63,865 nt of DNA from Cryomorphaceae bacterium (GTDB taxonomy: Bacteria > Bacteroidota > Bacteroidia > Flavobacteriales > Flavobacteriaceae), in the NCBI GenBank assembly GCA_018646865.1, contig JABGTW010000075.1, forward strand, positions 1 through 63,865, in the 5' to 3' direction. Positions 8,339-17,176 of this stretch are shown one piece after another. The position numbers and the translations under genes are program-made. The notes under the pieces are model-generated. The model saw only the letters and a list, made by a program, of their open reading frames with translations, was not told the origin of the DNA and ran no database searches. Positions within the stretch are counted from its first letter, which is position 1. Each line of letters starts with the position of its first letter.

Positions 8339-9433
8339 ATGAATTTAGATAGAATTTTAGGCCAGCATGACTTAAAAGATAAGATCTATAGTTCTATTCA
8401 AAAAAACACCTATCCCCAATCAAAAATCATTATTGATAAAGATGGTTATGGTGGATTAAATATGGCAATTGAAATAGCAAGAGGTTTGCTTAAGAACGGT
8501 TCCTTTAAAGGGGATGTTTTAGACCATCCTGATCTATATTTTTCCTTTCCTTCCTTTGCCTCGTTAAAAGACAATGAAAATGTTTACAATGAGTGGTTAG
8601 GTTTTGTAAGACAGTACCCCTTTTCTGATTTTCAAAAGTGGTCAAGCTATTTGGGCAACACTACTTCACAGGGCTCTATAAAAGTTTCAGAGGTTGATAA
8701 AGTTCAGAAAAAAGCAGCTTTAAAGTCCTTTCTGGGGGGCAATAAAGTTTTTATTTTCTGGGGGGCTGAAACCATGATGGCTCAAACCTCTAATAAGCTT
8801 TTAAAAATTCTTGAAGAGCCGCCAATAAACACATACTTTATATTAATAACTAATAGCCTTCATGATGTGCTGCCAACCATTATTTCAAGATGTCAAATTT
8901 CTACATTGAGGCCTATCAATTATAACGATCATAAAAATTTTCTTGAAAGTTCTTTTAAAGGAATTGAGCATGATTTGATTGTTAATTCCTCTAGGGGCAG
9001 TATTGGTCGGTCTATGAACTACATATATGAAGATGTGGCTTCAATATCTCATGAACAAAACTTTATTGAATGTTTAAGGTTCGCTTTTTTAGCAAAAAAA
9101 AGTAAGAAAGCTGTTTTAGATTTAACAAAATGGGCAGATACGATTTCTTCTAATTCAAGAGAACAGCAAAAAGAGTTTTTAGGTTATTGTTCTTTTCTTG
9201 TAAGAGAGGCTATGCTTGTTAGCTATAAGTCGCAAAATCTTAATTCCTTTCTTTCAAATTCTAGTTTTAAGATAGAAAACCTCGCCCCCTTCATTCACAG
9301 TAAAAATTTAATTGAAATCGTAAGTTTAATCGAAGACTCTCATTACTCTGTTTCGAGAAACGTTAATTCTAAAATCGTCTTCACAAACTTTGCCATTAAT
9401 CTAACAAAGCTTATAAATGTTTCGGAAGATTAA
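8339..9433 (+). CDS. holB: DNA polymerase III delta-prime subunit
   Basis: Delta-prime is a subunit of the clamp loader that places the sliding clamp on DNA. The N-terminal AAA-like fold is recognisable: LGQHDLKDKI near residue 8, LLKILEEPP, and ITNSLHDVLPTIISRCQ containing the SRC motif. The Walker A region (DKDGYGGLNMAIE) has no P-loop lysine and no zinc-binding cysteine cluster is visible, which fits a non-hydrolysing subunit. I chose the ATG at 8339, because the TTG six bases upstream is part of the -7 box. It converges with the methyltransferase gene and overlaps it by four bases. Confidence 0.85.
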   Translation: MNLDRILGQHDLKDKIYSSIQKNTYPQSKIIIDKDGYGGLNMAIEIARGLLKNGSFKGDVLDHPDLYFSFPSFASLKDNENVYNEWLGFVRQYPFSDFQKWSSYLGNTTSQGSIKVSEVDKVQKKAALKSFLGGNKVFIFWGAETMMAQTSNKLLKILEEPPINTYFILITNSLHDVLPTIISRCQISTLRPINYNDHKNFLESSFKGIEHDLIVNSSRGSIGRSMNYIYEDVASISHEQNFIECLRFAFLAKKSKKAVLDLTKWADTISSNSREQQKEFLGYCSFLVREAMLVSYKSQNLNSFLSNSSFKIENLAPFIHSKNLIEIVSLIEDSHYSVSRNVNSKIVFTNFAINLTKLINVSED

Positions 9434-10245
9434 TTTCTTCTAAAGACATATACTGATGAGGAAAAATTTGATGTAAAAACTGCTAAACAATTTGATACTA
9501 GCCCAATAACAAGGCCTGATAATAGCGGTAAAGGATTTTTTTTATATTTTTCTGATAAATAGGAGACGTAAAAAGAATCTAAAATTAGAGGTCTCTTAAG
9601 AACAAGCGAAAGTTTGTGAGTAGACATAAAGCTTACTAAGGACTTATGGTTGAAATGATATAGGTGCCTTGGAACATCCCAGGCTGCCCATTTATTCTTG
9701 TAGTGTTTTGCGTCAAAACAATCCCTGTTTGGAACAGCTATGACTAAAAAACCTGTTTTATTTAGTTTCTCCAAAATGTGTGGAAAAGCCTTTTGCAGAT
9801 CTGGAATATGTTCAAGCACATGCCACATCATCATCATATCTGCTTGAAAATCAAGGCCTTGAGGCGGGCCTGTTATTTGTAGGCTATTTGATTTTAGAGG
9901 GTCGTATGTAAATACTTTTTTTCCTTTTTTCTTTAAATAGCCAGCAAACTTTCCATCGCCTGATCCGTAGTCAAGAATACAGTTAGACTCTTTAAGGGCT
10001 TTTCGTAAAAGCACTCGCTTATAAGTAAACATTGTTCTTTGTAAAAAAAGGTATAAAGTTCCAAATAATCCTTTTTTGTCAGAATGCGGAATATAGTTGT
10101 TTGATAAATAATATTTCAGATGATCGTGTGATTTGTCAACATCGGTCCATAATATTCCACTGTCATAGTCTTTATAAAGCGTAAAAAACTTGTTAGACAT
10201 TACATAGTCTTTAACCTTGTGCGATATGGTGTCTTTTTTAAACAT
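9430..10245 (-). CDS. Class I SAM-dependent methyltransferase
   Basis: A Methyltransf_11/23-like protein. The SAM-binding motif I is LDYGSGDGKFAGYL, the acidic loop after strand 2 is FTYDPL, and MMWHVLEHIPD marks the family's motif II region. A hydrophobic C-terminal segment could touch the membrane. The ATG at 10245 is preferred; longer reading from a TTG at 10263 would translate the parS-like site as FHVKQ. The gene follows mnmG with an 18-base gap filled almost exactly by that site. The substrate is unknown; the ybeY-mnmG neighbourhood is conserved in relatives. Confidence 0.8.
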   Translation of the reverse strand: MFKKDTISHKVKDYVMSNKFFTLYKDYDSGILWTDVDKSHDHLKYYLSNNYIPHSDKKGLFGTLYLFLQRTMFTYKRVLLRKALKESNCILDYGSGDGKFAGYLKKKGKKVFTYDPLKSNSLQITGPPQGLDFQADMMMMWHVLEHIPDLQKAFPHILEKLNKTGFLVIAVPNRDCFDAKHYKNKWAAWDVPRHLYHFNHKSLVSFMSTHKLSLVLKRPLILDSFYVSYLSEKYKKNPLPLLSGLVIGLVSNCLAVFTSNFSSSVYVFRRN

Positions 10246-10246
10246 T

Positions 10247-10262
10247 TGTTTCACGTGGAACA
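10247..10262. promoter_or_regulatory. parS-like ParB-binding site (15 of 16 bases)
   Basis: TGTTTCACGTGGAACA differs by one base from the 16-bp parS palindrome TGTTTCACGTGAAACA. It sits in the short gap between the mnmG stop and the methyltransferase ATG. The same one-base variant, read on the other strand, is a known natural parS in Bacillus. With the perfect copy at 12143 it brackets mnmG. Confidence 0.75.
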
Positions 10263-10263
10263 A

Positions 10264-12135
10264 TTATCTGCCCATTTTAATTAAAAGCACACTTATGTCG
10301 CTTGGGTTTATCCCGCTTATCCTGGATGCCTGAGAAAGGGTAGAGGGTCTGATTTTATTTAATTTTTCTTTTGCCTCATGTGAAAGCGATGCTAGTGGTT
10401 CGTAGTCAAAGTTGTCTGGAATCTTTATGTCCTCTAGTCGCTGTAGCTTGTCTGCGTTGTTTTTTTCTTTTTCAATATACCCCTTATACTTAATTTGAAT
10501 CTCGGTTTGCTCTAAAACATCAACGTCTAAAGCATTTTCGCTTATATAGTTTTTGACAGACTTTAATTTGTTTATATGCTCCTGTTTAATATTAGGTCTT
10601 GAATAGATTTTAGCAAGCTTGCCCTTTTGGGGAACAGGATCATATCCCACAGAGCCCAAAATCTCATTGACCTCGTTTAAATCGAAGCTTGTTTGTTCAA
10701 AAAAACTAACAAAATTTTTTACTTTATTTTGCTTATCCACAACCTTTGCAAGCCTTTCTTCTGAGGCAAGCCCAATGTTAAAAGACTTCTCTGTTAACCT
10801 TATGTCTGCATTGTCTTGCCTTAGAAGAGTTCGATACTCTGCTCTAGACGTAAACATTCTATAGGGTTCTTCTGTTCCTTTTGTTATAAGGTCGTCAATT
10901 AATACGCCTATATAGGCCTCGCTTCTTGTGAGAATAAGCGGTTCGCGTGAAAAAACCTTGGAGACGGCGTTGATTCCTGCCATTAAACCTTGAGCTGCAG
11001 CTTCTTCATAACCAGTAGTTCCGTTAATTTGTCCTGCAAAGAAAAGATTTTCAACAAGCTTCGTTTCTAAGGTTAGCTTAAGCTGTGTTGGAGGAAAATA
11101 ATCATATTCTATTGCGTATCCTGGTCTAAAAAACTTTACGTTTTCAAACCCTTTTATTTCTTTGATTGCAGAATGTTGAACGTCTTCTGGCATTGAGGTT
11201 GAAAATCCATTAACATATACCTCTACAGTGTTTAACCCCTCAGGCTCAACAAATATTTGATGCCTGTCCTTTTCAGAAAACCTATTGATCTTGTCTTCAA
11301 TAGACGGACAATATCTTGGACCCGTACTATTAATGCTTCCGTTGAACATTGGAGACCTGTCAAAAGAATTAGCCATGATCTCATGAACACGAGAGTTTGT
11401 ATAGGTGATATGACAGCTTGTTTGACTTTGAAGGGGCTTAATCTTTTCTAAATAACTGAATTTTCCTGGATTTAAATCTCCTGGCTGCTCCTCCATAACA
11501 GAGTAATCTAACGATCTTCCATCTACTCTTGGCGGAGTACCTGTTTTCATTCTTCCAGACGCAAACCCTAAAGCTTCAAGGTCTGCAGTAATGCCTGTAG
11601 ATGATTTTTCTCCAACCCTTCCTCCCCCAAAATTTTTATCTCCAACGTGAATAAGTCCATTTAGAAAGGTTCCGTTGGTTAGAATAACAGATTTAGAATA
11701 AATCTTATTTCCAAGGCCCGTAATAACGCCCTCTATAATGTTGTTTTCTACAATTAGGCCAACAACCATATCTTGGTAGAAGTCAAGGTTTGGTGTTTTC
11801 TCAAGCAGCTCACGCCATTTCAAGGCAAATTGAGCTCTGTCAGACTGGACCCTTGGGCTCCACATTGCTGGTCCTTTTGATTTATTAAGCATTTTGAACT
11901 GAATCGCTGTTAGGTCTGAGACAACACCGCTATAGCCGCCCAAAGCATCTATCTCTCTGATGATTTGACCCTTTGCGATTCCGCCCATAGCAGGATTACA
12001 AGACATTTGGCCAATTGTCTGAAGGTTCATTGTTACCAACAAGGTGTTCGCGCCAAGATTAGCAGAGGATGCTGCCGCTTCAGCGCCTGCATGGCCACCT
12101 CCAACAACTATAACATCGTATTTTGATTTAAACAT
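10264..12135 (-). CDS. mnmG: tRNA U34 carboxymethylaminomethyl modification enzyme MnmG
   Basis: MnmG (GidA) is the FAD-dependent half of the MnmEG complex that modifies uridine at the wobble position of tRNAs. The Rossmann FAD loop VVGGGHAGAEAA, CNPAMGGIAKGQ, TGTPPRVDGRS and the GYEEAAAQGLMAG segment are all intact. I placed the start at ATG 12135, giving 623 residues, the usual flavobacterial length; an upstream GTG at 12150 lies inside the perfect parS site. The start overlaps the ybeY stop by eight bases. mnmE is not in the window. Confidence 0.96.
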   Translation of the reverse strand: MFKSKYDVIVVGGGHAGAEAAASSANLGANTLLVTMNLQTIGQMSCNPAMGGIAKGQIIREIDALGGYSGVVSDLTAIQFKMLNKSKGPAMWSPRVQSDRAQFALKWRELLEKTPNLDFYQDMVVGLIVENNIIEGVITGLGNKIYSKSVILTNGTFLNGLIHVGDKNFGGGRVGEKSSTGITADLEALGFASGRMKTGTPPRVDGRSLDYSVMEEQPGDLNPGKFSYLEKIKPLQSQTSCHITYTNSRVHEIMANSFDRSPMFNGSINSTGPRYCPSIEDKINRFSEKDRHQIFVEPEGLNTVEVYVNGFSTSMPEDVQHSAIKEIKGFENVKFFRPGYAIEYDYFPPTQLKLTLETKLVENLFFAGQINGTTGYEEAAAQGLMAGINAVSKVFSREPLILTRSEAYIGVLIDDLITKGTEEPYRMFTSRAEYRTLLRQDNADIRLTEKSFNIGLASEERLAKVVDKQNKVKNFVSFFEQTSFDLNEVNEILGSVGYDPVPQKGKLAKIYSRPNIKQEHINKLKSVKNYISENALDVDVLEQTEIQIKYKGYIEKEKNNADKLQRLEDIKIPDNFDYEPLASLSHEAKEKLNKIRPSTLSQASRISGINPSDISVLLIKMGR

Positions 12136-12562
12136 CTTGTTTTGTTTCACGTGAAACAGAAAAAATAAAATCCTCCTCTTTACGCCTCATTATATCTTTT
12201 TCCTTAGAAGACTTGTCTTTATAGCCAAGACAATGAAACAAAGCGTGAGAAATAAGTCTAACTGCCTCTCTTTCAATTGTTTGTGAATAAGTGTCTGCGT
12301 TTATAACCATCATTTCTTTGGAAATAAACACCTCTGCAGTAATTGCTTTTTCCTCGGAATAATCAAAAGTTATTATGTCTGTGTCTGTCAGATGATTAAG
12401 GTGTTGCTTGTTTAAGGAATACATTTTTTCAGAATCAATAAAATTATATTCTAGGGCGCCTATAGTATATCCTTCGCAAGAAGCGTAATGAACAAGCACA
12501 GATGAAAGCGCACCTTCATTTAAAAGGTGTTTTGGGGCCCCAATAAATTTAATATTCTGCAT
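12128..12562 (-). CDS. ybeY: Endoribonuclease YbeY
   Basis: YbeY is a zinc endoribonuclease needed for 16S rRNA 3' end maturation and ribosome quality control. The 144-residue protein has the YSLNKQHLNHLTDTDIITFD core and the metal motif HALFHCLGYKD. In the standard H-x3-H-x5-H motif the third His is here Asp, a replacement I believe is usual in Bacteroidota. The ATG at 12562 follows a -7 box by seven bases, while the TTG at 12583 lies upstream of it. The final codons contain the perfect parS palindrome. Confidence 0.9.
   Translation of the reverse strand: MQNIKFIGAPKHLLNEGALSSVLVHYASCEGYTIGALEYNFIDSEKMYSLNKQHLNHLTDTDIITFDYSEEKAITAEVFISKEMMVINADTYSQTIEREAVRLISHALFHCLGYKDKSSKEKDIMRRKEEDFIFSVSRETKQDV
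12143..12158. promoter_or_regulatory. parS ParB-binding site, perfect palindrome
   Basis: TGTTTCACGTGAAACA is identical to the bacterial parS consensus. It lies within the last codons of ybeY, eight bases upstream of the mnmG ATG. ParB spreads from such sites and loads SMC/MukB-type condensin; parS sites usually lie in the origin-proximal part of the chromosome. No parA or parB gene is in the window. Confidence 0.85.
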
Positions 12563-12569
12563 ATTTTGA

Positions 12570-12577
12570 CAAATATA
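12570..12577 (-). promoter_or_regulatory. Predicted -7 box for ybeY-mnmG, leaderless type
   Basis: On the minus strand it reads TATATTTG, seven bases before the ybeY ATG at 12562. With transcription starting about seven bases after the box, the mRNA would begin at the start codon. Confidence 0.5.
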
Positions 12578-12620
12578 AATCAATTCTTTAGGATAATTTC
12601 AATAAGGAATAATATGGTGT

Positions 12621-12628
12621 TATATTTG
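12621..12628 (+). promoter_or_regulatory. Predicted -7 box for gltX, leaderless type
   Basis: TATATTTG ends four bases before the gltX ATG at 12633. The four bases are AAGG, too close to the ATG for a normal ribosome-binding site. Confidence 0.55.
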
Positions 12629-12632
12629 AAGG

Positions 12633-14081
12633 ATGAAAGAAAGAGCTAGATTTGCCCCAAGCCCAACAGGGCCACTTCATATTGGAGGTGTAAGAACAGC
12701 TCTTTTCAATTACTTAATAGCAAAAAAAAGTGGAGGCAGCTTTATCCTTAGGATAGAAGATACAGACTCCAAAAGAACTGTAGAAGGAGCTGAAAAACAC
12801 ATAATCGATTCGCTGGAGTGGCTAGGATTAAATTTTGACGAAGGGCCAGTAAAACAGAGTGAACGGAAGTCTCTTTACAAAAAAAGCGTTTCTTCTTTGA
12901 TTGAAAAAGGCCTAGCTTATTATGCTTTTGATACTGCAGACGAACTAGAAAAAGCAAGAAAAGCTTCCGGCGGAAACTTTAAGTACAACTTTACAACAAG
13001 GAAGAGCCTCGCAAACTCTTTCTCTTTGGGTGAAGAAGAAACCAAGCGAAGAGTTAAGGCAGGAAGGTTTGTTGTCAGAATGACTGTTCCTGAAAACAAA
13101 ACAATTAACGTTGTTGATCAGGTTAGAGGAGGTTTAAGCTTCAATTCTGAAGAACTAGAAGACAAAATAATATTAAAGTCTGACGGTATGCCAACATATC
13201 ACCTAGCAAATGTTGTAGATGACAACCATATGAACATAACCTCTGTTATTAGAGGAGAGGAGTGGCTTTCTTCGCTGCCCTCTCATGTTCTTTTGTATGA
13301 ACATTTTGGTTGGACTCCTCCAAAATTTTACCACTTGCCTTTAATTCTAAAAAGTTCTGGCGCCGGAAAGCTATCAAAAAGAGATGCTGAGGAACAGGGT
13401 CATCCCGTTTTTGCGGTAACCTGGGAAGGTTCAATGGGGTTTAAAGAAGCGGGGGTTTCTCCAGAAGGGCTTGTGAATTATTTAGCTCTTTTGGGCTGGA
13501 GCAACAGCTCAGATAGAGAAAAGTATTCCCTTGAAGAATTGGTTAAAGACTTTAATGATGGGGGCATTAATAAATCTGGAGCTCGTTTTGATTATAAAAA
13601 AGCTTTATGGATAAATCATCTTCACATGAAGGATTTTTCTGCCGAGAAGCTTCTTTCCTTATCAGACGAATCCTCTACTAGGTTAAAAGAAAAATATACT
13701 TTGGAGCAGTCAGAAGAAATTATTGATTTAATAAAAGAGAGGCTTAATACAGCTCTAGACATAAATAAAGAGTTAAAGGTTTTTCTTGGTCAACCAAAAG
13801 AGTATGACTTGGCTGTTATTAAAAAAATTACTAGAGAGGTTGTCTTTGATATTTTAAATTTTTGTAAATTAAGCAAGCCACTAATGTCAGACCCTAAAGC
13901 GCTTAAAGAAAAATTAATGGGTTTTGCATCAAAGAATGGTATTTCCTTTGGAAACATAATGAAGTCTTTGCGCTTGTGTCTGGTTGGAAGCTTAACTGGT
14001 CCTGATTTATTTAAAATAATTAAAATTATAGGTCCTGAAGAGACCTTAAATAGAATTGAAAGTTTAACTAATAAAATATAA
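12633..14081 (+). CDS. gltX: Glutamate-tRNA ligase
   Basis: A class I aminoacyl-tRNA synthetase that charges tRNA-Glu. The PTGPLHIGGVRTALFN segment carries the HIGH-type motif and GKLSKRD is the KMSKS equivalent; HLPLILKSSGAG precedes it as expected. At 482 residues it is slightly shorter than many homologues, through a compact C-terminal anticodon-binding part. A separate glnS is present nearby, so the organism need not make Gln-tRNA by amidation. The band-7 gene follows after two bases, in an apparent operon. Confidence 0.95.
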   Translation: MKERARFAPSPTGPLHIGGVRTALFNYLIAKKSGGSFILRIEDTDSKRTVEGAEKHIIDSLEWLGLNFDEGPVKQSERKSLYKKSVSSLIEKGLAYYAFDTADELEKARKASGGNFKYNFTTRKSLANSFSLGEEETKRRVKAGRFVVRMTVPENKTINVVDQVRGGLSFNSEELEDKIILKSDGMPTYHLANVVDDNHMNITSVIRGEEWLSSLPSHVLLYEHFGWTPPKFYHLPLILKSSGAGKLSKRDAEEQGHPVFAVTWEGSMGFKEAGVSPEGLVNYLALLGWSNSSDREKYSLEELVKDFNDGGINKSGARFDYKKALWINHLHMKDFSAEKLLSLSDESSTRLKEKYTLEQSEEIIDLIKERLNTALDINKELKVFLGQPKEYDLAVIKKITREVVFDILNFCKLSKPLMSDPKALKEKLMGFASKNGISFGNIMKSLRLCLVGSLTGPDLFKIIKIIGPEETLNRIESLTNKI

Positions 14082-14083
14082 AA

Positions 14084-15073
14084 ATGATTTTTTTAACACC
14101 CTTACTTATACTATTTCTTTTTTTCATCCTTACCTCTACGGTTTTTATTGTAAAACAACAATCTGCTGCAATAGTGGAAAGGTTTGGTAAATTTCAGTCT
14201 GTTAGAGGTCCTGGTCTTCAGATAAAAATTCCTCTTGTAGACAGAATAGCTGGGAGGTTAAGCTTAAAGGTTCTTCAGCTTGATGTTGTTGTAGAGACAA
14301 AAACCAGCGATGATGTTTTTGTAAAACTAAAAGTTTCTGTTCAATATAGGGTTGTTGACTCAAAGGTGTTTGACGCGTTTTATAAGCTTGATTTTCCTCA
14401 AGATCAAATTACCTCTTATGTGTTTGATTTAATTCGTTCTCAAGTTCCAAAAATGAAACTAGACGATGTTTTTTCAAAACAAGACGATATAGCTGTTGCT
14501 GTAAAGCAGTCATTAGGAGAGGCAATGGATGAGTATGGTTATTTCATTGTGAAAGCCTTAGTTACAGATATTGAGCCAGACGCTGAGGTTAAAATAGCTA
14601 TGAATAGAATCAACGCTGCTGATAGAGAAAAAACAGCTGCTCAATACGAGGGTGATGCTGCAAGAATTTTGATGGTTGAGAAAGCGAAAGCTGAAGCTGA
14701 AAGCAAAAGACTTCAGGGTCAAGGTATAGCAGATCAAAGAAGAGAGATTGCGAAAGGTATTGAGGATTCTGTTGGCACTCTAGGGTCTGTAGGTATAAAC
14801 TCGCAAGAAGCTTCTGCTTTAATTGTTGTTACACAACACTATGACACTCTTCAATCAATAGGGGGTGAAACAAATTCAAACCTTATCCTTCTTCCCAACT
14901 CTCCTCAGGCAGGGAGCACAATGCTAAATGATATGGTTGCGGCGTTTTCCGCTAGCAGCAAAATAGGTGAGGCAATGCAAAAAGAGAATCAAAAAATTTC
15001 TAGCAGCCCTCCTAAGCAAGTTGTTTCAAAAAAACCTCAAGCTCCTGAATTTGGAGAATTTGAAAATGAATAA
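14084..15073 (+). CDS. SPFH/band 7 (stomatin-like) membrane protein
   Basis: A 329-residue protein with one N-terminal membrane anchor (about 1-22), an SPFH domain starting at VKQQSAAIVERFGKF, and a long helical region rich in Ala, Glu and Lys (about 170-230) that should oligomerise, followed by a flexible polar tail. Such proteins form large membrane-associated rings and often work with NfeD-like partners or membrane proteases; no NfeD gene is adjacent here. It is co-transcribed with gltX (two-base gap). The codons are strongly T-ended, like other plus-strand genes left of 19.4 kb. Confidence 0.9.
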   Translation: MIFLTPLLILFLFFILTSTVFIVKQQSAAIVERFGKFQSVRGPGLQIKIPLVDRIAGRLSLKVLQLDVVVETKTSDDVFVKLKVSVQYRVVDSKVFDAFYKLDFPQDQITSYVFDLIRSQVPKMKLDDVFSKQDDIAVAVKQSLGEAMDEYGYFIVKALVTDIEPDAEVKIAMNRINAADREKTAAQYEGDAARILMVEKAKAEAESKRLQGQGIADQRREIAKGIEDSVGTLGSVGINSQEASALIVVTQHYDTLQSIGGETNSNLILLPNSPQAGSTMLNDMVAAFSASSKIGEAMQKENQKISSSPPKQVVSKKPQAPEFGEFENE

Positions 15074-15100
15074 AATAGTTGGTTTTATTTTTTCCAACTA
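15070..15100 (-). terminator. Hairpin terminator downstream of glnS
   Basis: TAGTTGG (15076-15082) pairs with CCAACTA (15094-15100). On the minus strand the hairpin is followed by a U-rich run, so it should end glnS transcription. It covers the junction between the converging band-7 and glnS genes, and the glnS stop codon lies in its loop. Confidence 0.6.
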
Positions 15101-16779
15101 TCTCTTAACCCTACAGTTTTATTAAACTCTAGGGTTTTTTTGTTTGCAGTTCTAACAAAATATCCAACCCTTTGAAATTGAAATTGCTGAGCCTCTATAG
15201 ATTCTGCTAGATATGGTTCCACAAAAGCTTCTTTTATCTCTAATGAGTTTTGATTAATCTCGTTTTTAAACCCCTTTTCCTTTCCTGGTTCTGAAACCTT
15301 AAATAGGCGATCATATATGTTTATTTTAGCTTTTACGGAATCTGTTGCTGAAACCCAATGAATTGTTCCTTTAACTTTTCTGTTACTTTCAGGGGTGTTT
15401 GACCCGCTTTTACTTTTGCTGTCATACTCACACAAAACCTCTTTAATGTTGCCTTTTTCATCCGCAACAAGGTCTACAGCTTTAATAATATACGCGTTTT
15501 TCAACCTAACCTCTTCTCCTATTGAAAGTCTGAAAAATCCTTCCTCAGGTTCTTCCTGAAAGTCTTCTCTTTCTATATAAATTTCTTTTGAAAAATTAAT
15601 TTCTCTTGTTCCAAGAGTTTTGTCTTGGGGGTTGATGTCAAAATTTATTTTTTCCCCTCCATCCTTTACGTAATTAATTATTTTTATTTTGATTGGATCT
15701 ATCACAGCCATTGCTCTTGGCGCAACCTGATTCAAATGAGCTCTTATGCAGAACTCTAAAAGTGATGCTTCTATAACATTTTCTCTTTTTGACACCCCTA
15801 CAGTTAAAGCAAAGTTTTTAAGAGCCTCTGGCGTATATCCTCTTTTCCTTAAGCCCGAAATAGTTGGCATTCTAGGGTCGTCCCACCCTTCCACAATATT
15901 CTCTTCAACTAGCTTTGCAAGTTTTCTTTTACTTGTGATTGTGTAAGAAAGGTTCAGTCTAGAAAACTCTCTTTGTTTAGGCCTTACGCCTTGAAGTGGG
16001 CTAATTGCGTCTAGAAACCAGTCGTAAAGCTCGCGATGTGGTTCAAATTCTAGAGTACAAAGGGAGTGTGAAACCTGCTCTATATAATCTGATTCTCCAT
16101 GGGTCCAGTCATACATTGGATACACTTTCCATTTTCCTCCGGTTCTATGGTGGTGTACATTCATAACCCTATACAAGACTGGGTCTCTCATCAACATGTT
16201 TGGAGAGCTCATGTTTATTTTAGCCCTTAAAACATGTTTTCCAGAATCATGATGACCCTCAAACATTTCCTTAAACAGTTTTAAGCTTTCCTCTTTATCT
16301 CTAGTCCTGAATCGGCTTGCTTGTCCTTCCTTTGTCGGTGTTCCTTTTTGAGCTGCTATTTCCTCTGAAGATTGCGAATCAATGTATGCAAGGTCTTTTT
16401 TAATTAAGCTCGTCGCCCAGTCATACAGCTGATCAAAATAATCTGATGCATAGCACTCTTTGTCCCACTCAAAACCGAGCCACTTTATGTCGTTTTTAAT
16501 AGCATCTACATATTCTTTTGCTTCTTTTTCTGGGTTTGTGTCATCAAAACGAAGGTTTACCGGGGAATTGTATTTTTCACCTAAATTAAAATTTAAACAT
16601 ATTGCTTTAAGGTGCCCTATGTGAAGGTGTCCATTTGGTTCTGGAGGAAACCTAAACCTTAGGTCTTTATTTTCAAATCCTCTCGCGATGTCGCCATCTA
16701 TAATTTGTTCAATAAAATTTGGACCTTTTTTCTTCACCTTGTCAAAGATATTGAAAAGCAAATTAGGAACTGTGTTCAC
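15085..16779 (-). CDS. glnS: Glutamine-tRNA ligase
   Basis: Charges tRNA-Gln directly. It has the NFIEQIIDGDI N-terminal helix, the RFPPEPNGHLHIGHLKA segment with the HIGH motif, and TSKRKLAKLVE as the KMSKS-like loop, then the anticodon-binding beta barrels up to VGLRDSWKK. The 564-residue length is normal. The GTG at 16779 is the only plausible start close to the conserved part. It is divergent from folB, 21 bases apart, and its -7 box lies inside folB. Confidence 0.95.
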   Translation of the reverse strand: MNTVPNLLFNIFDKVKKKGPNFIEQIIDGDIARGFENKDLRFRFPPEPNGHLHIGHLKAICLNFNLGEKYNSPVNLRFDDTNPEKEAKEYVDAIKNDIKWLGFEWDKECYASDYFDQLYDWATSLIKKDLAYIDSQSSEEIAAQKGTPTKEGQASRFRTRDKEESLKLFKEMFEGHHDSGKHVLRAKINMSSPNMLMRDPVLYRVMNVHHHRTGGKWKVYPMYDWTHGESDYIEQVSHSLCTLEFEPHRELYDWFLDAISPLQGVRPKQREFSRLNLSYTITSKRKLAKLVEENIVEGWDDPRMPTISGLRKRGYTPEALKNFALTVGVSKRENVIEASLLEFCIRAHLNQVAPRAMAVIDPIKIKIINYVKDGGEKINFDINPQDKTLGTREINFSKEIYIEREDFQEEPEEGFFRLSIGEEVRLKNAYIIKAVDLVADEKGNIKEVLCEYDSKSKSGSNTPESNRKVKGTIHWVSATDSVKAKINIYDRLFKVSEPGKEKGFKNEINQNSLEIKEAFVEPYLAESIEAQQFQFQRVGYFVRTANKKTLEFNKTVGLRDSWKK

Positions 16780-16784
16780 TTTTA

Positions 16785-16792
16785 TATCTTTG
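16785..16792 (+). promoter_or_regulatory. Predicted -7 box for folB, near leaderless
   Basis: TATCTTTG ends eight bases before the folB ATG at 16801. An out-of-frame ATG begins immediately after the box and would not give the protein. Confidence 0.5.
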
Positions 16793-16800
16793 ATGAAATT

Positions 16801-17151
16801 ATGTCAAAAATATCTGTAAATAATGCCTGGTTTTATTCTTTTCACGGATGTCTTCATGAAGAAAGTGTTATTGGGGCTGAGTATCTTGTTAGTGCATCTA
16901 TTGAGGTTGACACCTCTGTTGCTGAAAAAAACGACAAACTTGAAAACACTGTTGATTATGTTTCTATTTACAGTGTCTTAAAAAAAGAAATGGGTGAGCC
17001 TTCAAAACTTCTTGAAACTGTTCTTGAAAAAATAATAGTTGGAATTAAAAAGCTTAACGAGAACATTACCTCTGTTGATGTTAGCATCAAAAAACTTTCC
17101 CCTCCCATAAGCGGAAATGTTGATTCTGTTGAATTAAGAAAGAAAGTTTAA
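16801..17151 (+). CDS. folB: Dihydroneopterin aldolase
   Basis: FolB cleaves 7,8-dihydroneopterin to 6-hydroxymethyl-dihydropterin and glycolaldehyde in folate synthesis. The 116-residue protein starts MSKISVNNAWFYSFHGC, with the GCLHEESVIG segment carrying the substrate-binding Glu, and ends with a C-terminal KLSPPISG that fits the family. Longer readings upstream run through the promoter, so I take the ATG at 16801. tRNA-Cys follows from its own promoter. No other folate gene is near. Confidence 0.88.
   Translation: MSKISVNNAWFYSFHGCLHEESVIGAEYLVSASIEVDTSVAEKNDKLENTVDYVSIYSVLKKEMGEPSKLLETVLEKIIVGIKKLNENITSVDVSIKKLSPPISGNVDSVELRKKV
16805..16812 (-). promoter_or_regulatory. Predicted -7 box for glnS
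   Basis: On the minus strand it reads TATTTTTG, 25 bases before the glnS GTG at 16779. It lies within the first codons of folB, so the two divergent promoters overlap. Confidence 0.45.
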
Positions 17152-17160
17152 TCTTTTTTT

Positions 17161-17168
17161 TATTTTTG
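17161..17168 (+). promoter_or_regulatory. Predicted -7 box for tRNA-Cys
   Basis: TATTTTTG ends eight bases before the first base of the mature tRNA. This puts an upper bound of about eight bases on the distance from box to transcription start in this organism. Confidence 0.6.
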
Positions 17169-17176
17169 CAGTCAAT

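Noticed and set aside
10246-10263. Methyltransferase starting at TTG 10263 with an FHVKQ N-terminus
   Set aside because: Those codons are the parS-like site; the ATG at 10245 gives a normal N-terminus and a regular gap.
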